Positions 41,920-51,534 of a stretch of DNA of 64,000 nt are shown piece after piece. The notes under the pieces were generated by a model, which saw only the letters and a list, made by a program, of their open reading frames with translations, made no database searches and was not told the origin of the DNA. Every line of letters starts with the position of its first letter. Position 1 is the first letter of the stretch. The translations under genes were made by a program, and so were the position numbers. The stretch is from assembly GCA_946811185.2 (NCBI GenBank), contig OX328099.1, positions 17,325,859 to 17,389,858 of the forward strand. Direction: 5' to 3'. Source of the DNA: Hippopus hippopus (Eukaryota; Mollusca; Bivalvia; Cardiida; Cardiidae).

Positions 41920-42927
41920 TAGCTCCACTGGCTGAAGGCCAGCCGGCTTATGTCATGGCCCGGTGTCCGTCGTGCGTCAGTGCGTCCGTTAACTTTTATT
42001 TTAAACATCTTCTTCTCTGAAACTACCTGTCCAATTTTGATGAAACTTCACAGAAATGATTCTTCCATAGTCCTCTTCAGAATTTCTTAAAGTATTGTTA
42101 TTCCTTCAAAAACTCTGGCTGCCATGGCAATGAAACTGAAAAATATTTACAATCTTTGAAAATCTTCTTGTCTGAAACCATAAGGCCTAGGGCTACCAAA
42201 TTTGGCATGTAGCTTTATCTAGTAGACCTCTATCAAGTTTCTTCAAGTTATAGCCCTGGGGTCAAAATTGACCCAGCCCCGGGGGGGGGGGGGGGGGTCA
42301 CAAGTTTTACATGGGCGTATATAGAGAAAACTATAGGGCTATCAAATTTTGCATGTAGCTTTATCTAGTGGGCCTCTACCAAGAGGGCCCAAATTATAGC
42401 CCTGGGGTCAAATTTCACCCCGCCCCAGGTGTCACAAGTTTTACATGGGCGTATATAGAGAAAACTTTAGAAATCTCCCTGTACCTAGCCATAAGGCCTA
42501 GGGCTACCAAATTTTGGGTGTCACAAGTTTTACATGGGCTTATACGGTGAAAACTTTAGAAATCTTCTTGGTACTAACCATAAGAACTAGGGCTACCAAA
42601 TTTAGCCCTGTCTGAGGGGTCTCATGTTTTACAGGGCCTCTTATAGAGGAAACTGAAAATCTTCTTGTTTATAACCACACATTCTAGACCTGTATTATTT
42701 GGTATGGGGCTTTATCTTGCGGACCTCTAACAAGATTTCAAGTAAATATAGCTCTGTGGTCTAAAATGGCTTTGCCCTGGGGTTATAACTTTCTCGTGGG
42801 ATTTTATAGAAAAGATTTTGTATGTCTGCTAGTTCGAAATCAATTGGCCAAGTAATGTAATGTTTGGCATGTTTGGTTTTTACTTATTAGCCAGTGGAGC
42901 GATACAGGGCCATCATGGCCCTCTTGT
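41920..42927 (+). mobile_element. H3/H4-type Helentron-like element with 17-G tract
   Basis: Starts TAGCTCCACTGGCTGAAGGC, ends GGGCCATCATGGCCCTCTTG then T. It combines an H3-like 5' end with an H4-like 3' hairpin. Units with TCACAAGTTTTACATGGGC and TATATAGAGAAAACT recur (about 42299, 42427, 42521). Poly-G at 42281-42297. CCAGTGGAGCGATACAGGG near the 3' end mirrors the CCACTGG of the 5' end. Confidence 0.7.
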
Positions 42928-43351
42928 TCAAGCAACATAATTAAATATGGTTCCAATGATAAAGCTTGTCTTCAAATCGATAGAAATCATTTTTTGGCTC
43001 TTTAACTGTTTACCATACAACAAATAAAAAATACTCTTGCTGTTGTTGGTTTTAACAGGGTTTGTGTATACCAAGTAGAATAGATCTTTAGTTAATGAAC
43101 AGGCTTCACAAACTGATTCAGATGAAAAATCCCATTCTGTAGAAATCAGACACAACTGGCTGGCTGTTTGGTCCATAGACTGGAGTCAAACTGTGTTTGC
43201 AGTTTGTAATCCCGTAAAAAGATTGTATAATTGACTTCCCCATGATTTTAATGGTCTGTATATCATATGAAATCTGAGCTGTCTGTTTTATTGCCATACC
43301 TGATTCCTTCCTGCAGAATTTAAATTGTTGACAATATCCAAGATGAACTTT
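42928..43351. other. Unassigned sequence
   Basis: No feature recognised; the 82-codon minus frame (42928-43176) lacks motifs. Confidence 0.4.
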
Positions 43352-43568
43352 TGTAACCTTTTCTGAAACAACAAATTTTTGACTCTTTCAAATTGAAAGC
43401 ATAATGCAGACTAGAAATTCTAGTAAAAATGAGTTGAAGTTCTCTGATAGGGTAGAAAACATTGTTGGAAAAGAAGAAATTCCTTGTTACAAGCAGTTTC
43501 TTCTTTTCCCACAATGTTTTCTAAAGCTGAGGTTCGTTAAAACTCATGACTGTTTGGGAAAGGGTTAA
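43352..43568 (-). mobile_element. TTAA-hairpin MITE, diverged
   Basis: AACAACAAATTTTTGACTC, GATAGGGTAGAAAACATTG, GGTTCGTTAAAACTCATGAC, GGAAAGGGTTAA. Confidence 0.6.
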
Positions 43569-44379
43569 ATGACATTGAATGGGGTTTGTTTGACTGAGAC
43601 TACTGACAGTGCAGAGAAGAGTGTGGAGCAAGACCAGAATGAGGCTGATCTTGCTTTACACTCCCCATAAAATACATGTCACTCTCCACAAATACATCTT
43701 TGGTCATGCTCGCCTTATTTCGTAAATTTCTACATATTAGTGTTGTAGACAAGAACAGCTAAAATATTTATTATCATTATGCCCATTTGCAGAGGAGGTG
43801 ACATATTGGCTGGTCATGTCAGGTGGTCATTGGAGTAGTAAAATATTAAAATTGTTCTATAGCTTAATAGGTATGATATGTCAGCATATAACAGAAATTC
43901 TGTTGAAAGCAGCAGAAAACACCATTCATATAAAGCCTGTGGGATACTCTGGTTAATCATATCTTGTTGTGGTTTTGCTGTGATTATAATGAGTTTTGCT
44001 GGCACCTGCCTTGCTTAATTGATGTGTAATTGATCATCCTATTCAGTTACATGTACAAGACATGAAATTGGTTCAATGTGGGCTAAACATACAAATATTA
44101 TGTTCACGTTTATATATACAACTCAAAGTTTGCTAAGCACCAAGAATAATGTTGAACATAACTTAGGTTGTAGTTAAATTTTTAGTATCTTTTCTTGTTG
44201 AACATGTACTTGTGCTTTATTTATTATCGTATATAAAGATGTTACACTTGTTTTGCACTCTTTTGATTTTATTTATATTTTTAACTGGATGGTCACTGAA
44301 ACGGTTGTTTTTCCAAAACAAGTAAAAAATGGAATTTGTGAAAAAAGCCAGCGATTAATTTGGTATGGGCCTAATAACG
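43569..44379. other. Unassigned sequence, 3' flank of the Tc1 remnant at its right edge
   Basis: No feature recognised up to the Tc1 coding remnant. No clear Tc1 terminal inverted repeat was found. Confidence 0.4.
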
Positions 44380-45172
44380 AGTATGTGACCCGTTGCTATC
44401 AATGACATCTTGGCATCGTCTTTGCATGCCCCCAATTAGGTTTTGGATAACCATTTGTGGAATGGAATTCCATTCCTCGACAAGGAATGCACCAACTTGC
44501 TGAACCTGATGTGCTTAAATGCTGATCTGTAACTCGTTCCACATGTGTTCAATTGGATTTAAGTTGTGGGAACCGGATGACTAATCCATACGCTGGATTA
44601 TGACCTTCCCTTTGCATGTACTCTTGGACAACATGGGCCATGTGAGAATGAGCATCATTGTCCATTAAAATGAACCCATTACCAACAGCACCAGCATATA
44701 ACCTTACCTGTGTGTCGAGAATTTCATCTCGATACTTATGTGCCTCGATCAAGCAGAACCAGGTCAGTTCGTCCATCCAAGCTTATCCCGTCCAATACCA
44801 TGATAGAGCCGCCCCCATACCGATTATGCTTAACAATGTTTGCTGCATGAAACCTCTCCCCTGGGCTTCGCCACACTCGAACACCCATATCCGTGTAGTC
44901 CAAGCAGTATCAGGAATCATCTGTAAAGAGGACAGGTTGCCGGTCAATTCTCCTCCAACCAACATGGTCCATCGCCCAAACAAACCGATGCTGACAGTGG
45001 TTTGGAGATAGGGGGATGTGAATACATGGTCTTCAGGATCAGAGGTCACTTTTGTGCTACTGTGTGCGTACTGTTTGAGCTTAAACTCTGATCCCAGAAG
45101 CATTTTGAAGGTCAGTTGCAGTTGCAAAGCGGTTTCTCCTAGCCTGGATGACCAAATATCGATCATCAGCTT
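44380..45172 (-). pseudogene. Tc1-family transposase remnant (DD34E type), broken
   Basis: Read on the minus strand. The N-terminal part is a Tc1 helix-turn-helix end (DDRYLVIQARRNRFATATDL). The first catalytic region is QPVLFTDDS, followed at once by a stop where R is usual. Then GGGSIMVLDGIS, the second catalytic aspartate in FILMDNDAHSHMA, and, after a frame change, LNPIEHMWNE with the third acidic residue. The C-terminal block is VEEWNSIPQMVIQNLI. Tc1 transposases cut and paste at TA sites. At least one stop, another in-frame stop and a frameshift make it inactive. The extreme N-terminus and both TIRs are missing; a MITE fragment abuts at 45176. Confidence 0.85.
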
Positions 45173-45175
45173 CTT

Positions 45176-45367
45176 GGCCAGATTGAAAGCATCTACAGAC
45201 GACAAATAAAAGGTGGCTCGAATATTGAAATTGGGCCTTGATAGGGTAGAAAACATTGTGGGAAAAGGAGAAAATGCTTACCAGCATTTTCTCCTTTTCC
45301 AACAATGTTTTTAAAAGCCTTCTCTTTCAGGATGTTTTAAAGTCAGAATTGTCTGGTAAAGGGTTAA
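45176..45367 (-). mobile_element. TTAA-hairpin MITE missing its B end
   Basis: Starts inside the B side (CAGATTGAAAGCATCTACAG), has a good core with a shortened centre (AATGCTTACCAGCATT), and ends GGTAAAGGGTTAA. Its junction with the Tc1 remnant suggests a deletion joined them. Confidence 0.7.
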
Positions 45368-46145
45368 AGACCTTCTACAGTCCAGTTGCATTGCATACAT
45401 TACACATGTATATATGTCAGGTAGAAATCTGGTTTAATGGTAAATAATAGGAGAGATTGGTAGAAATCATCAGTCATCCCACCATTATGTAACGCTGAAA
45501 ATCACCAGGTGTCAATTCTAACATCAAATACAGTCATGTACTTTGCATTTACAATAGTAGTAGTTGACACTAAGCCGGATGGTACAAGTGTGCCATCCTG
45601 GAAAGTTAAAGCAACAGAAAGGAGCTATGAGTCTTTTTGAAGACTAATAATTATTATTGATTCTATGAAAGCTGTGAAAATCATACAGGCATTTTTAGAC
45701 AGGAAAATAGACAAAATTCTCAAGACTCTTTTAGGCAGTGTAGATCCGAAGTCCAAATGCATACTCTTATCTGTGCTGTCAACTTATCTGTCTGTAGTTG
45801 TGCATGAGCATGCTTGAATCATAATTTCCATTTTTTTTGTGGTTTCTGATAATTCAGTGCAGTCTCTTCTCTTCAGATGAGGAGTAGGTGAGTATTTCTC
45901 CAGGGATGGGGGTTAATTAAGAGGCTTACATTGTACTTTGTAGATAGAGGATGCTGACTGACATACTCAATACAGAAGGCTATCTTAGCTATCGCCACAA
46001 ACCCATTAGGGTAATGGTCAAAGATGTCTTGAAATGAAGCTAGAGTCACATTACTGGAGAAGTGAAAAATTGCTTGACCAAAGAGTTACCTTTTCCTTGG
46101 AAGTAATCATGAAGACAGCCGACTATGGCCCTTAAAATGAATATG
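45368..46145. other. Unassigned sequence
   Basis: No feature recognised. Confidence 0.4.
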
Positions 46146-46275
46146 CCATGCTCTTGCAAAAGGGGGTTATATGCATCTCTATGATCTCCATTTTACTAAG
46201 CAAGTGACCACATAATTATTGATCCATAAAATCCTTTGTGTTTAACAATTGGATAAATAATGAGATTAAATGGTC
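46146..46275 (+). repeat. Dispersed repeat shared with 56841-56960
   Basis: ATGCTCTTGCAAAAGGGGGT, TACTAAGCAAGTGACCACAT, then AATTATTGATCCATAAAA and TAACAATTGGAT match the second site over about 120 bp. Confidence 0.55.
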
Positions 46276-46364
46276 CTTGGACATGCAGAAAATTTACCTA
46301 AAGCAAAAAGTTTCAACATAGTTGCAGATGCATTAAATTCCCTTTTCACAGAGCGAGGCTCAAA

Positions 46365-46507
46365 TAATACTCTTTAGCAGATGACACAATTTCATCCTTA
46401 TACAAACTGAAAGCCATTTCAGATGACAAACTGAATGTGGCTCAAGTGGTGGCTTTTTCCTGTGAAAAGATAGAAAACCTTTCAGAAAAAGGAGAAAATG
46501 CTGCCTG
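46365..46507 (-). repeat. TTAA-hairpin MITE fragment
   Basis: TAGCAGATGACACAATTTCA, GAATGTGGCTCAAGTGG, AGATAGAAAACCTTTCAG then the left core arm only. Confidence 0.4.
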
Positions 46508-46626
46508 AATCTAGACACTTAAATATTCAAATATAGTTCTGCATTTTCACAATAGCTGTCCAACACAAATTAAATTGCCTTTGCAGACATGTTGATCTAA
46601 ATCAGATTACAGAGAATGTGCAATCT

Positions 46627-46775
46627 GGGCCCATAGTACCAGCCATTCTTAAGAACATGCTCAGTCTTGTTCTCCAGAATTTTCTAAATTGGAAGGTAAC
46701 ACAACTTCTGTATTTAGAAAAATCAGGGGAATAAGACTGTGAACATTCTTAAGAATGGTTGGTGAATACAGGCCC
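46627..46775. mobile_element. GGGCC-ended MITE with CATTCTTAAGAA arms
   Basis: GGGCCCATAGTACCAGCCAT then TCTTAAGAACATG on the left; reversed right end GGGCCTGTATTCACCAACCA then TTCTTAAGAATG. Middle GGTAACACAACTTCTG. Related copies at 55985 and 56700. Confidence 0.6.
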
Positions 46776-48158
46776 AGGATCCTTGATTTACATCATCCTC
46801 TATTAAATAGAGCCTTGAAAATACTATATCTGAGTCTTTGTTTCCAACTAACATTTATACTGAACAAAACTCCTAACCGAAGTCTCTTGATTTTAATTCA
46901 TATCTTAATTGATGTAAAATGGAACTTCATGATTTTTTTTACTTAATAAAGGATAGGATGTGAAAAACAAATTTGGCAAAATATGATTTTGTTGTTTTAT
47001 TTTATCAAGGGTGAAAAACAAATATCACATGTGTTACCCTCAAAAGCAATTTTCACAATTACAAGTTCTTTGTCACAATTCTGTGAGTTTTGAGTGTGAT
47101 CTCCATTCACAAAGAAAACAACTTGGCATCAATGTTTCATAGAGTGTACATAATTAATATCCAACTTTGCAGATGCTTGCTCCACACATGCACATGATTT
47201 CCACTCTAGGACTGCAGGGTGTACCTGTCAAAGAAGATTTCATCAACATAAATTATGTTCAATTGGATTTCATTCGGAACTGCATGGCAGCCAGTACATA
47301 ACCAAGACTTGGGTACAAAGCATCTTCTAAGTGGTTTCTTTAGCATTGGCCGAAACAGATACATGTACGTTCATCTGACATGCACAGCAGCTTGCTTTAC
47401 ACTTTTTACAACTTGAGCTGAACTGGTCGACAGTTGGCACCAACTGTTTGTTCAGCACTTTCGCTTTTTACCTTTCTTCATGGGCGCCGTGGCATCAGTG
47501 ACTGAGCCTGTGGCATTTCAAACTTTGACCACACCGCATGAAATCGATCAAATTGGCAATTGTCAGATATACAAGGAAAACAATCTGAGTGTTTAAAGAC
47601 AAAAACCAGCAACATAAATTTGCTACTTCATACTCGGAAGGAAAAGTATTTGGTTAAAAATTGCACTCAGTGTTCGAAAGATGTTGAACAATGCTGATTT
47701 TGCAGTAATATACTGAAATACATGTATGCACTGAATAGCAGTTACTTACTGGTCTTGTTTCAATGTATCACATGTCTTGTGACTCTAAAATCAAGGGTTA
47801 CAGAAAAATGATAAATTAAACATTCCAATGTCATATGGCTACTTTCAGAGAGAATAAATAATAAGAAAAAGGTGTTTTTCAACTCATATAAGGGAGGTAA
47901 TTCACAATATGTTATAGGACCTGAATCCGGTTCTTTTTGCAACTCTTAGCCACTGAACATGTTCATTTTTTCAGAGCAAATCTTTGATTTGAACCTGTAA
48001 CCCCATGAGTGAATGATCATGAGTAGATTTTGCTGGGGATTGTGTGTACTGCAGAGGGACTTTCCACAAGATTGTGGCACACAAACCAAAATTAAAAACA
48101 TGTCTGTTTTGCGGGTAATATTGGTTAACTGTTGTGCTCAGTAAAGTATTTTATGGAT
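46776..48158. other. Unassigned sequence, possibly with a decayed transposon frame
   Basis: On the minus strand around 47180-47540 the reading frames contain basic tracts (for example KKGKKRK) and short open stretches separated by stops, perhaps old coding DNA. I cannot identify a family. Confidence 0.3.
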
Positions 48159-48379
48159 TTAATATTACTACACAATAACATTTTTAGACTCATCCAAAGC
48201 ATTTGCAGACTAAAATTTAAATCAGGCTGTGATGGTAGCATTTTGTCCTTGACTAATTAGAATACATTCTTGGAAAAGAGCATGTACTGGTGATCAGTAT
48301 TTTCTTCTTTTCAACAATGTTTTCTAAAGCTGTCTACCCAGGGTCGTTAAAATATTGTGTTAGTTGGCTAAAGTGTTAA
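48159..48379 (-). mobile_element. TTAA-hairpin MITE, diverged
   Basis: TTAATATTACTACACAATAA, GCATTTGCAGACTAAAATTT then AAATCAGG, GGTCGTTAAAATATTGTGTT, GGCTAAAGTGTTAA. Confidence 0.55.
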
Positions 48380-48961
48380 AAGTGCCCCTAAACTTTACTT
48401 AGAAAGGGTTAGCCCTCCCAATTTTCCAGGAAAAAAATCTATACCTACAGCAATTTTCCTTCCTCATTTTGTTGTAATTTAGTGCCGTGCAATTTTATTA
48501 GACTGAAATTTCATAGCTCTTTTATCCTGTTACAAGATCAGCCAAATATCAAGCTAGAACTTTTCAAATTTTTTCCTGGAAAATTCTGAGGAATTACTGA
48601 GACTATAGAATTGAATGAATCAATACTTGAAACATTTTCTTGGAACTTTTTTGATGAAGTAAATAGAATTGCTTCTTTGTAATGGTGCTAAAAGAGATTC
48701 TATTGTCATGATTTTTTTTTTTGTCCTATTTCCATTATCATGGCTTTTCCACAAGAAATCTTAAGGCTTCAGTATCCAGTATTCAACCCTTAAAACTGCA
48801 CTGACAGACAGTTCAGATAGAGATTAGAGTGCACCAAAATGTATAATCTCATCTTGCACCTACACTGTCCAGTATGTTTTTATTTGTCTGGCCTTGAGTT
48901 TGCAACATTAAGTTTTTTTTTTAACTGAAAACTCCATTGTACTTATTGAGATGTATAAGTA
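48380..48961. other. Unassigned sequence
   Basis: No feature recognised. Confidence 0.4.
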
Positions 48962-49158
48962 TTAACTCAGTACCAAACAGACAAAATTGAAAGTATTTGC
49001 AGACGACAGAAATAATGCAGCTCAAATGATGATATCTGTCTCTAGTAGGGTAGAAAACTTTGTGGGTAAAACAGAAATGCTGGTAACCAGCACATTCTCC
49101 TTTTTTCCACAATGTTTTCTAAAGCCTTCTCTTTCAGGGATTGTGTGGTGAAGAGTTA
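48962..49158 (-). mobile_element. TTAA-hairpin MITE, slightly shortened
   Basis: TTAACTCAGTACCAAACAGA to TGTGGTGAAGAGTTAA; core CTTTGTGGGTAAAACAG / TTCTCCTTTTTTCCACA. Confidence 0.65.
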
Positions 49159-49516
49159 ACCCTTAGAATACCTCTCACAACTACAGTAACTTGCATTCGT
49201 TGACGGTGTACATCAAGATCAGACTGCAACAAATTGTGGACTTAAATCTTGATCTACACATCTGGCTTCGTGGAGATATTCTGGCCAAGAATGGCCTTGA
49301 AATTGGGATATTTGGATCTATTCTTCTCGACAAAAAATATCAGATTTTATTATTTTGGGCAGTAATTTTTAACCAGATGACAAAGCTGTACGCTGGACAG
49401 CATCAAAACTATTGCATATAACAAACTTGATTATACTGCAAAGAAATTTCTCGTGATCTGATTGGATAATGCCCTGAACATATATTTCATGTACACTGGC
49501 AAAACCAACATAAAAG
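49159..49516. other. Unassigned sequence
   Basis: A 76-codon frame (49191-49421 +) without recognisable motifs; no repeat ends. Confidence 0.4.
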
Positions 49517-49894
49517 CGATTTCCCTTTCGGGAGCCCCGTATACATAACTACAATTTCAACAAAACATCCAAGTTGGCGGCATCGATTGGTCGATAGGTA
49601 AGCAAATTGTGAAGTGTTGAAATTCATACATTGTGCATAACGTTAATACTGGGCAACTTAATGGTCGTTTGAGGCAACTAATGGTCGTTTACTTTCGCCA
49701 ACAAATTATTAAAATACATAGTTACTTACCTTGAAGTTGTTTAAATCCATGTTTAAATAGAAATAGGACGAATGTATATCGCAGTGAAGTCATCAAGATT
49801 ATGCACCAAACTGCACGTTTTACCAAGGTTTCACTGAGGTCAGTTCCCAGTGACGTCAGTTTTCATTAAATTGGGGCACTCCGAAGGGAAATTC
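49517..49894. mobile_element. Inverted-repeat (fold-back) element, 0.38 kb
   Basis: Left GCGATTTCCCTTTCGGGAGC then CCC; right, reversed, GAATTTCCCTTCGGAGTGCC then CC. Within it TTAATGGTCGTTTGAGGCAA / CTAATGGTCGTTTAC is a short tandem. Family unknown. Confidence 0.5.
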
Positions 49895-49998
49895 TATTTC
49901 GTCAGCGTACTCAATTTTTAAGACCATAAAATAGAGAAACTTCGCTTAACACACGTTGGAATGGTAAAACTTTGCAGTATAATAAATTCGTTGTACGG

Positions 49999-50128
49999 TC
50001 ATGTGGCAGGGGACTTGGAAACTTATTTACGACTGTGGTGAATAATGTCACCACCTCGCCTTCGGCTCGGGGCGACATGATCCACCACAGCCGTGAACAA
50101 GTTTCCAAGTCCCCTGCCACCTGGCCAT
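49999..50128. repeat. 130-bp palindrome, GC-rich centre
   Basis: Outer arms GGCAGGGGACTTGGAAACTT and AAGTTTCCAAGTCCCCTGCC pair fully. Inner arms ACTGTGGTG / CACCACAGC flank a second small hairpin CCTCGCCTTCGGCTCGGGGC. Some bases between arms are unpaired. Confidence 0.75.
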
Positions 50129-50139
50129 ACATCTAATAA

Positions 50140-50219
50140 AGTCTGGCTAAAATATTTGGATTTGTCTCCGAAAGGATGTAAAACATTGTGGGAAAAGGAG
50201 ACTTTTGATGAAGGGTTAA
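50140..50219 (-). repeat. TTAA-hairpin MITE fragment
   Basis: GGATTTGTCTCCGAAAGGAT, AAACATTGTGGGAAAAGGAG, then a deletion to GAAGGGTTAA. Confidence 0.4.
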
Positions 50220-50221
50220 GA

Positions 50222-50432
50222 GCTAACTCTATACCACACAATCCTGTGTTTTAACGACCTGAGCAAGATACCCTCTGAAAACATTGTGGGAAAAAGAGAA
50301 AATGCTGGTAACCTACAATGTTTTCTACCTATTCAAAGACAAATACTAACCTTTGATTTTTTTTTTACTTCTGGTCTGTATGTTCTTTTAATATGGACAA
50401 GTCTAAAATTATGCTGTGTGGTAAAGAGTTAA
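50222..50432 (+). mobile_element. TTAA-hairpin MITE, right core arm deleted
   Basis: CTAACTCTATACCACACAAT, CGACCTGAGCAAGATACC, AACATTGTGGGAAAAAGAG, then directly CTACAATGTTTTCTACC; right end GTGTGGTAAAGAGTTAA. Confidence 0.7.
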
Positions 50433-50680
50433 TGATGAAAAAGCAATGAACTTTTGGACTATAGAAGACTGGGAGCTGTTCTATTCTTGTAATCAAGTGA
50501 ATGCCTCTTGATGTGTGTTTAAACATTCAGGCAAATCATTGCTATGGACTGGAGAGAAACTTCATTCTGTTTTCATACTCTACTTTTTTTGTTTTCATTG
50601 ATCACAATAAAGAAAAGATCAATTGGATTCAGATCTAAAGATTTTCCTTTGGCATCCTAAACCCTTTAACCGCCAAATGA

Positions 50681-50901
50681 AATAACCCTGTAACAAAGAA
50701 CAAAATTTTAGACTGGTCCTATTTGAAAGCATTTGTAGACGACAAACATCACAAGAACTGAAACTTGTCCTAGGAGGGGTAGAAAACATTGTGGAAAAAG
50801 AAGAAAATGCTGGTTACCAGTATTTTCTCCTTTACCACAATGTTTTCAAAAGTCTTTTTGTCAGGATTTATAAAACTCGGGATTGTGTGGTAAAGGTTTA
50901 A
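50681..50901 (-). mobile_element. TTAA-hairpin MITE
   Basis: AATAACCCTGTAACAAAGAA on the left, GTGTGGTAAAGGTTTAA on the right; core good. Confidence 0.65.
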
Positions 50902-51249
50902 AAAATTCCAGCCAATGATAAAATGCCAAATACTGCAATTTCAAAGTTATGATCATCAAAGATCAGAAAGTGCAATTGTCCACAAATGAGCTATTTTGTT
51001 GGTTGATTTCGTATTGTCTTGCGCTAATGCATACTTTCTGTAAACATTTTTGCTGCCTGAGCCACATGGTAGGTTGCAACAAAGTTTTAAAGGAATGCTG
51101 CCTGGGTCAAGCTCTTTCAAGGTGTACAAAGAATTGGATTTCTTGCAGAGCAAGGTCAGATCTAAGGTAACCCCTATTTTCAGTCCATGCTGATGAGACT
51201 GAAATTAAAATGTTTTAGTCATAGATTGGACATTATTTAAAAGCCAAAC
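50902..51249. other. Unassigned sequence
   Basis: Overlapping short frames on both strands, none recognisable. Confidence 0.4.
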
Positions 51250-51534
51250 AGTGGCCAAAAACACTATGCAAGTGTTGAAATGCATTTAAATTTAAATCAT
51301 ACCATTTTAAACTATGGAAAATATTGTAACAATCTGTTACTGTGTGGTTGGTCCAAGTGTAAACAGTCACTGGCAGAAAAAAAAGAATTTCAAAATCAGG
51401 CAAAAGGTAAACCAAAACATAAAGTGACCTGCAGCTTTAAGCCTAGTTTTGAAATAAATTTCTCAGCCAGTGACTAACACTTGGACCAACTGTAAATAAA
51501 AGATTGTCATCTTCACAGTAATTTCCATACTTTT

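Noticed and set aside
44783..45256. 157-codon minus-strand frame
   Set aside because: It overlaps the Tc1 remnant in a different frame; the Tc1 motifs lie in other frames.
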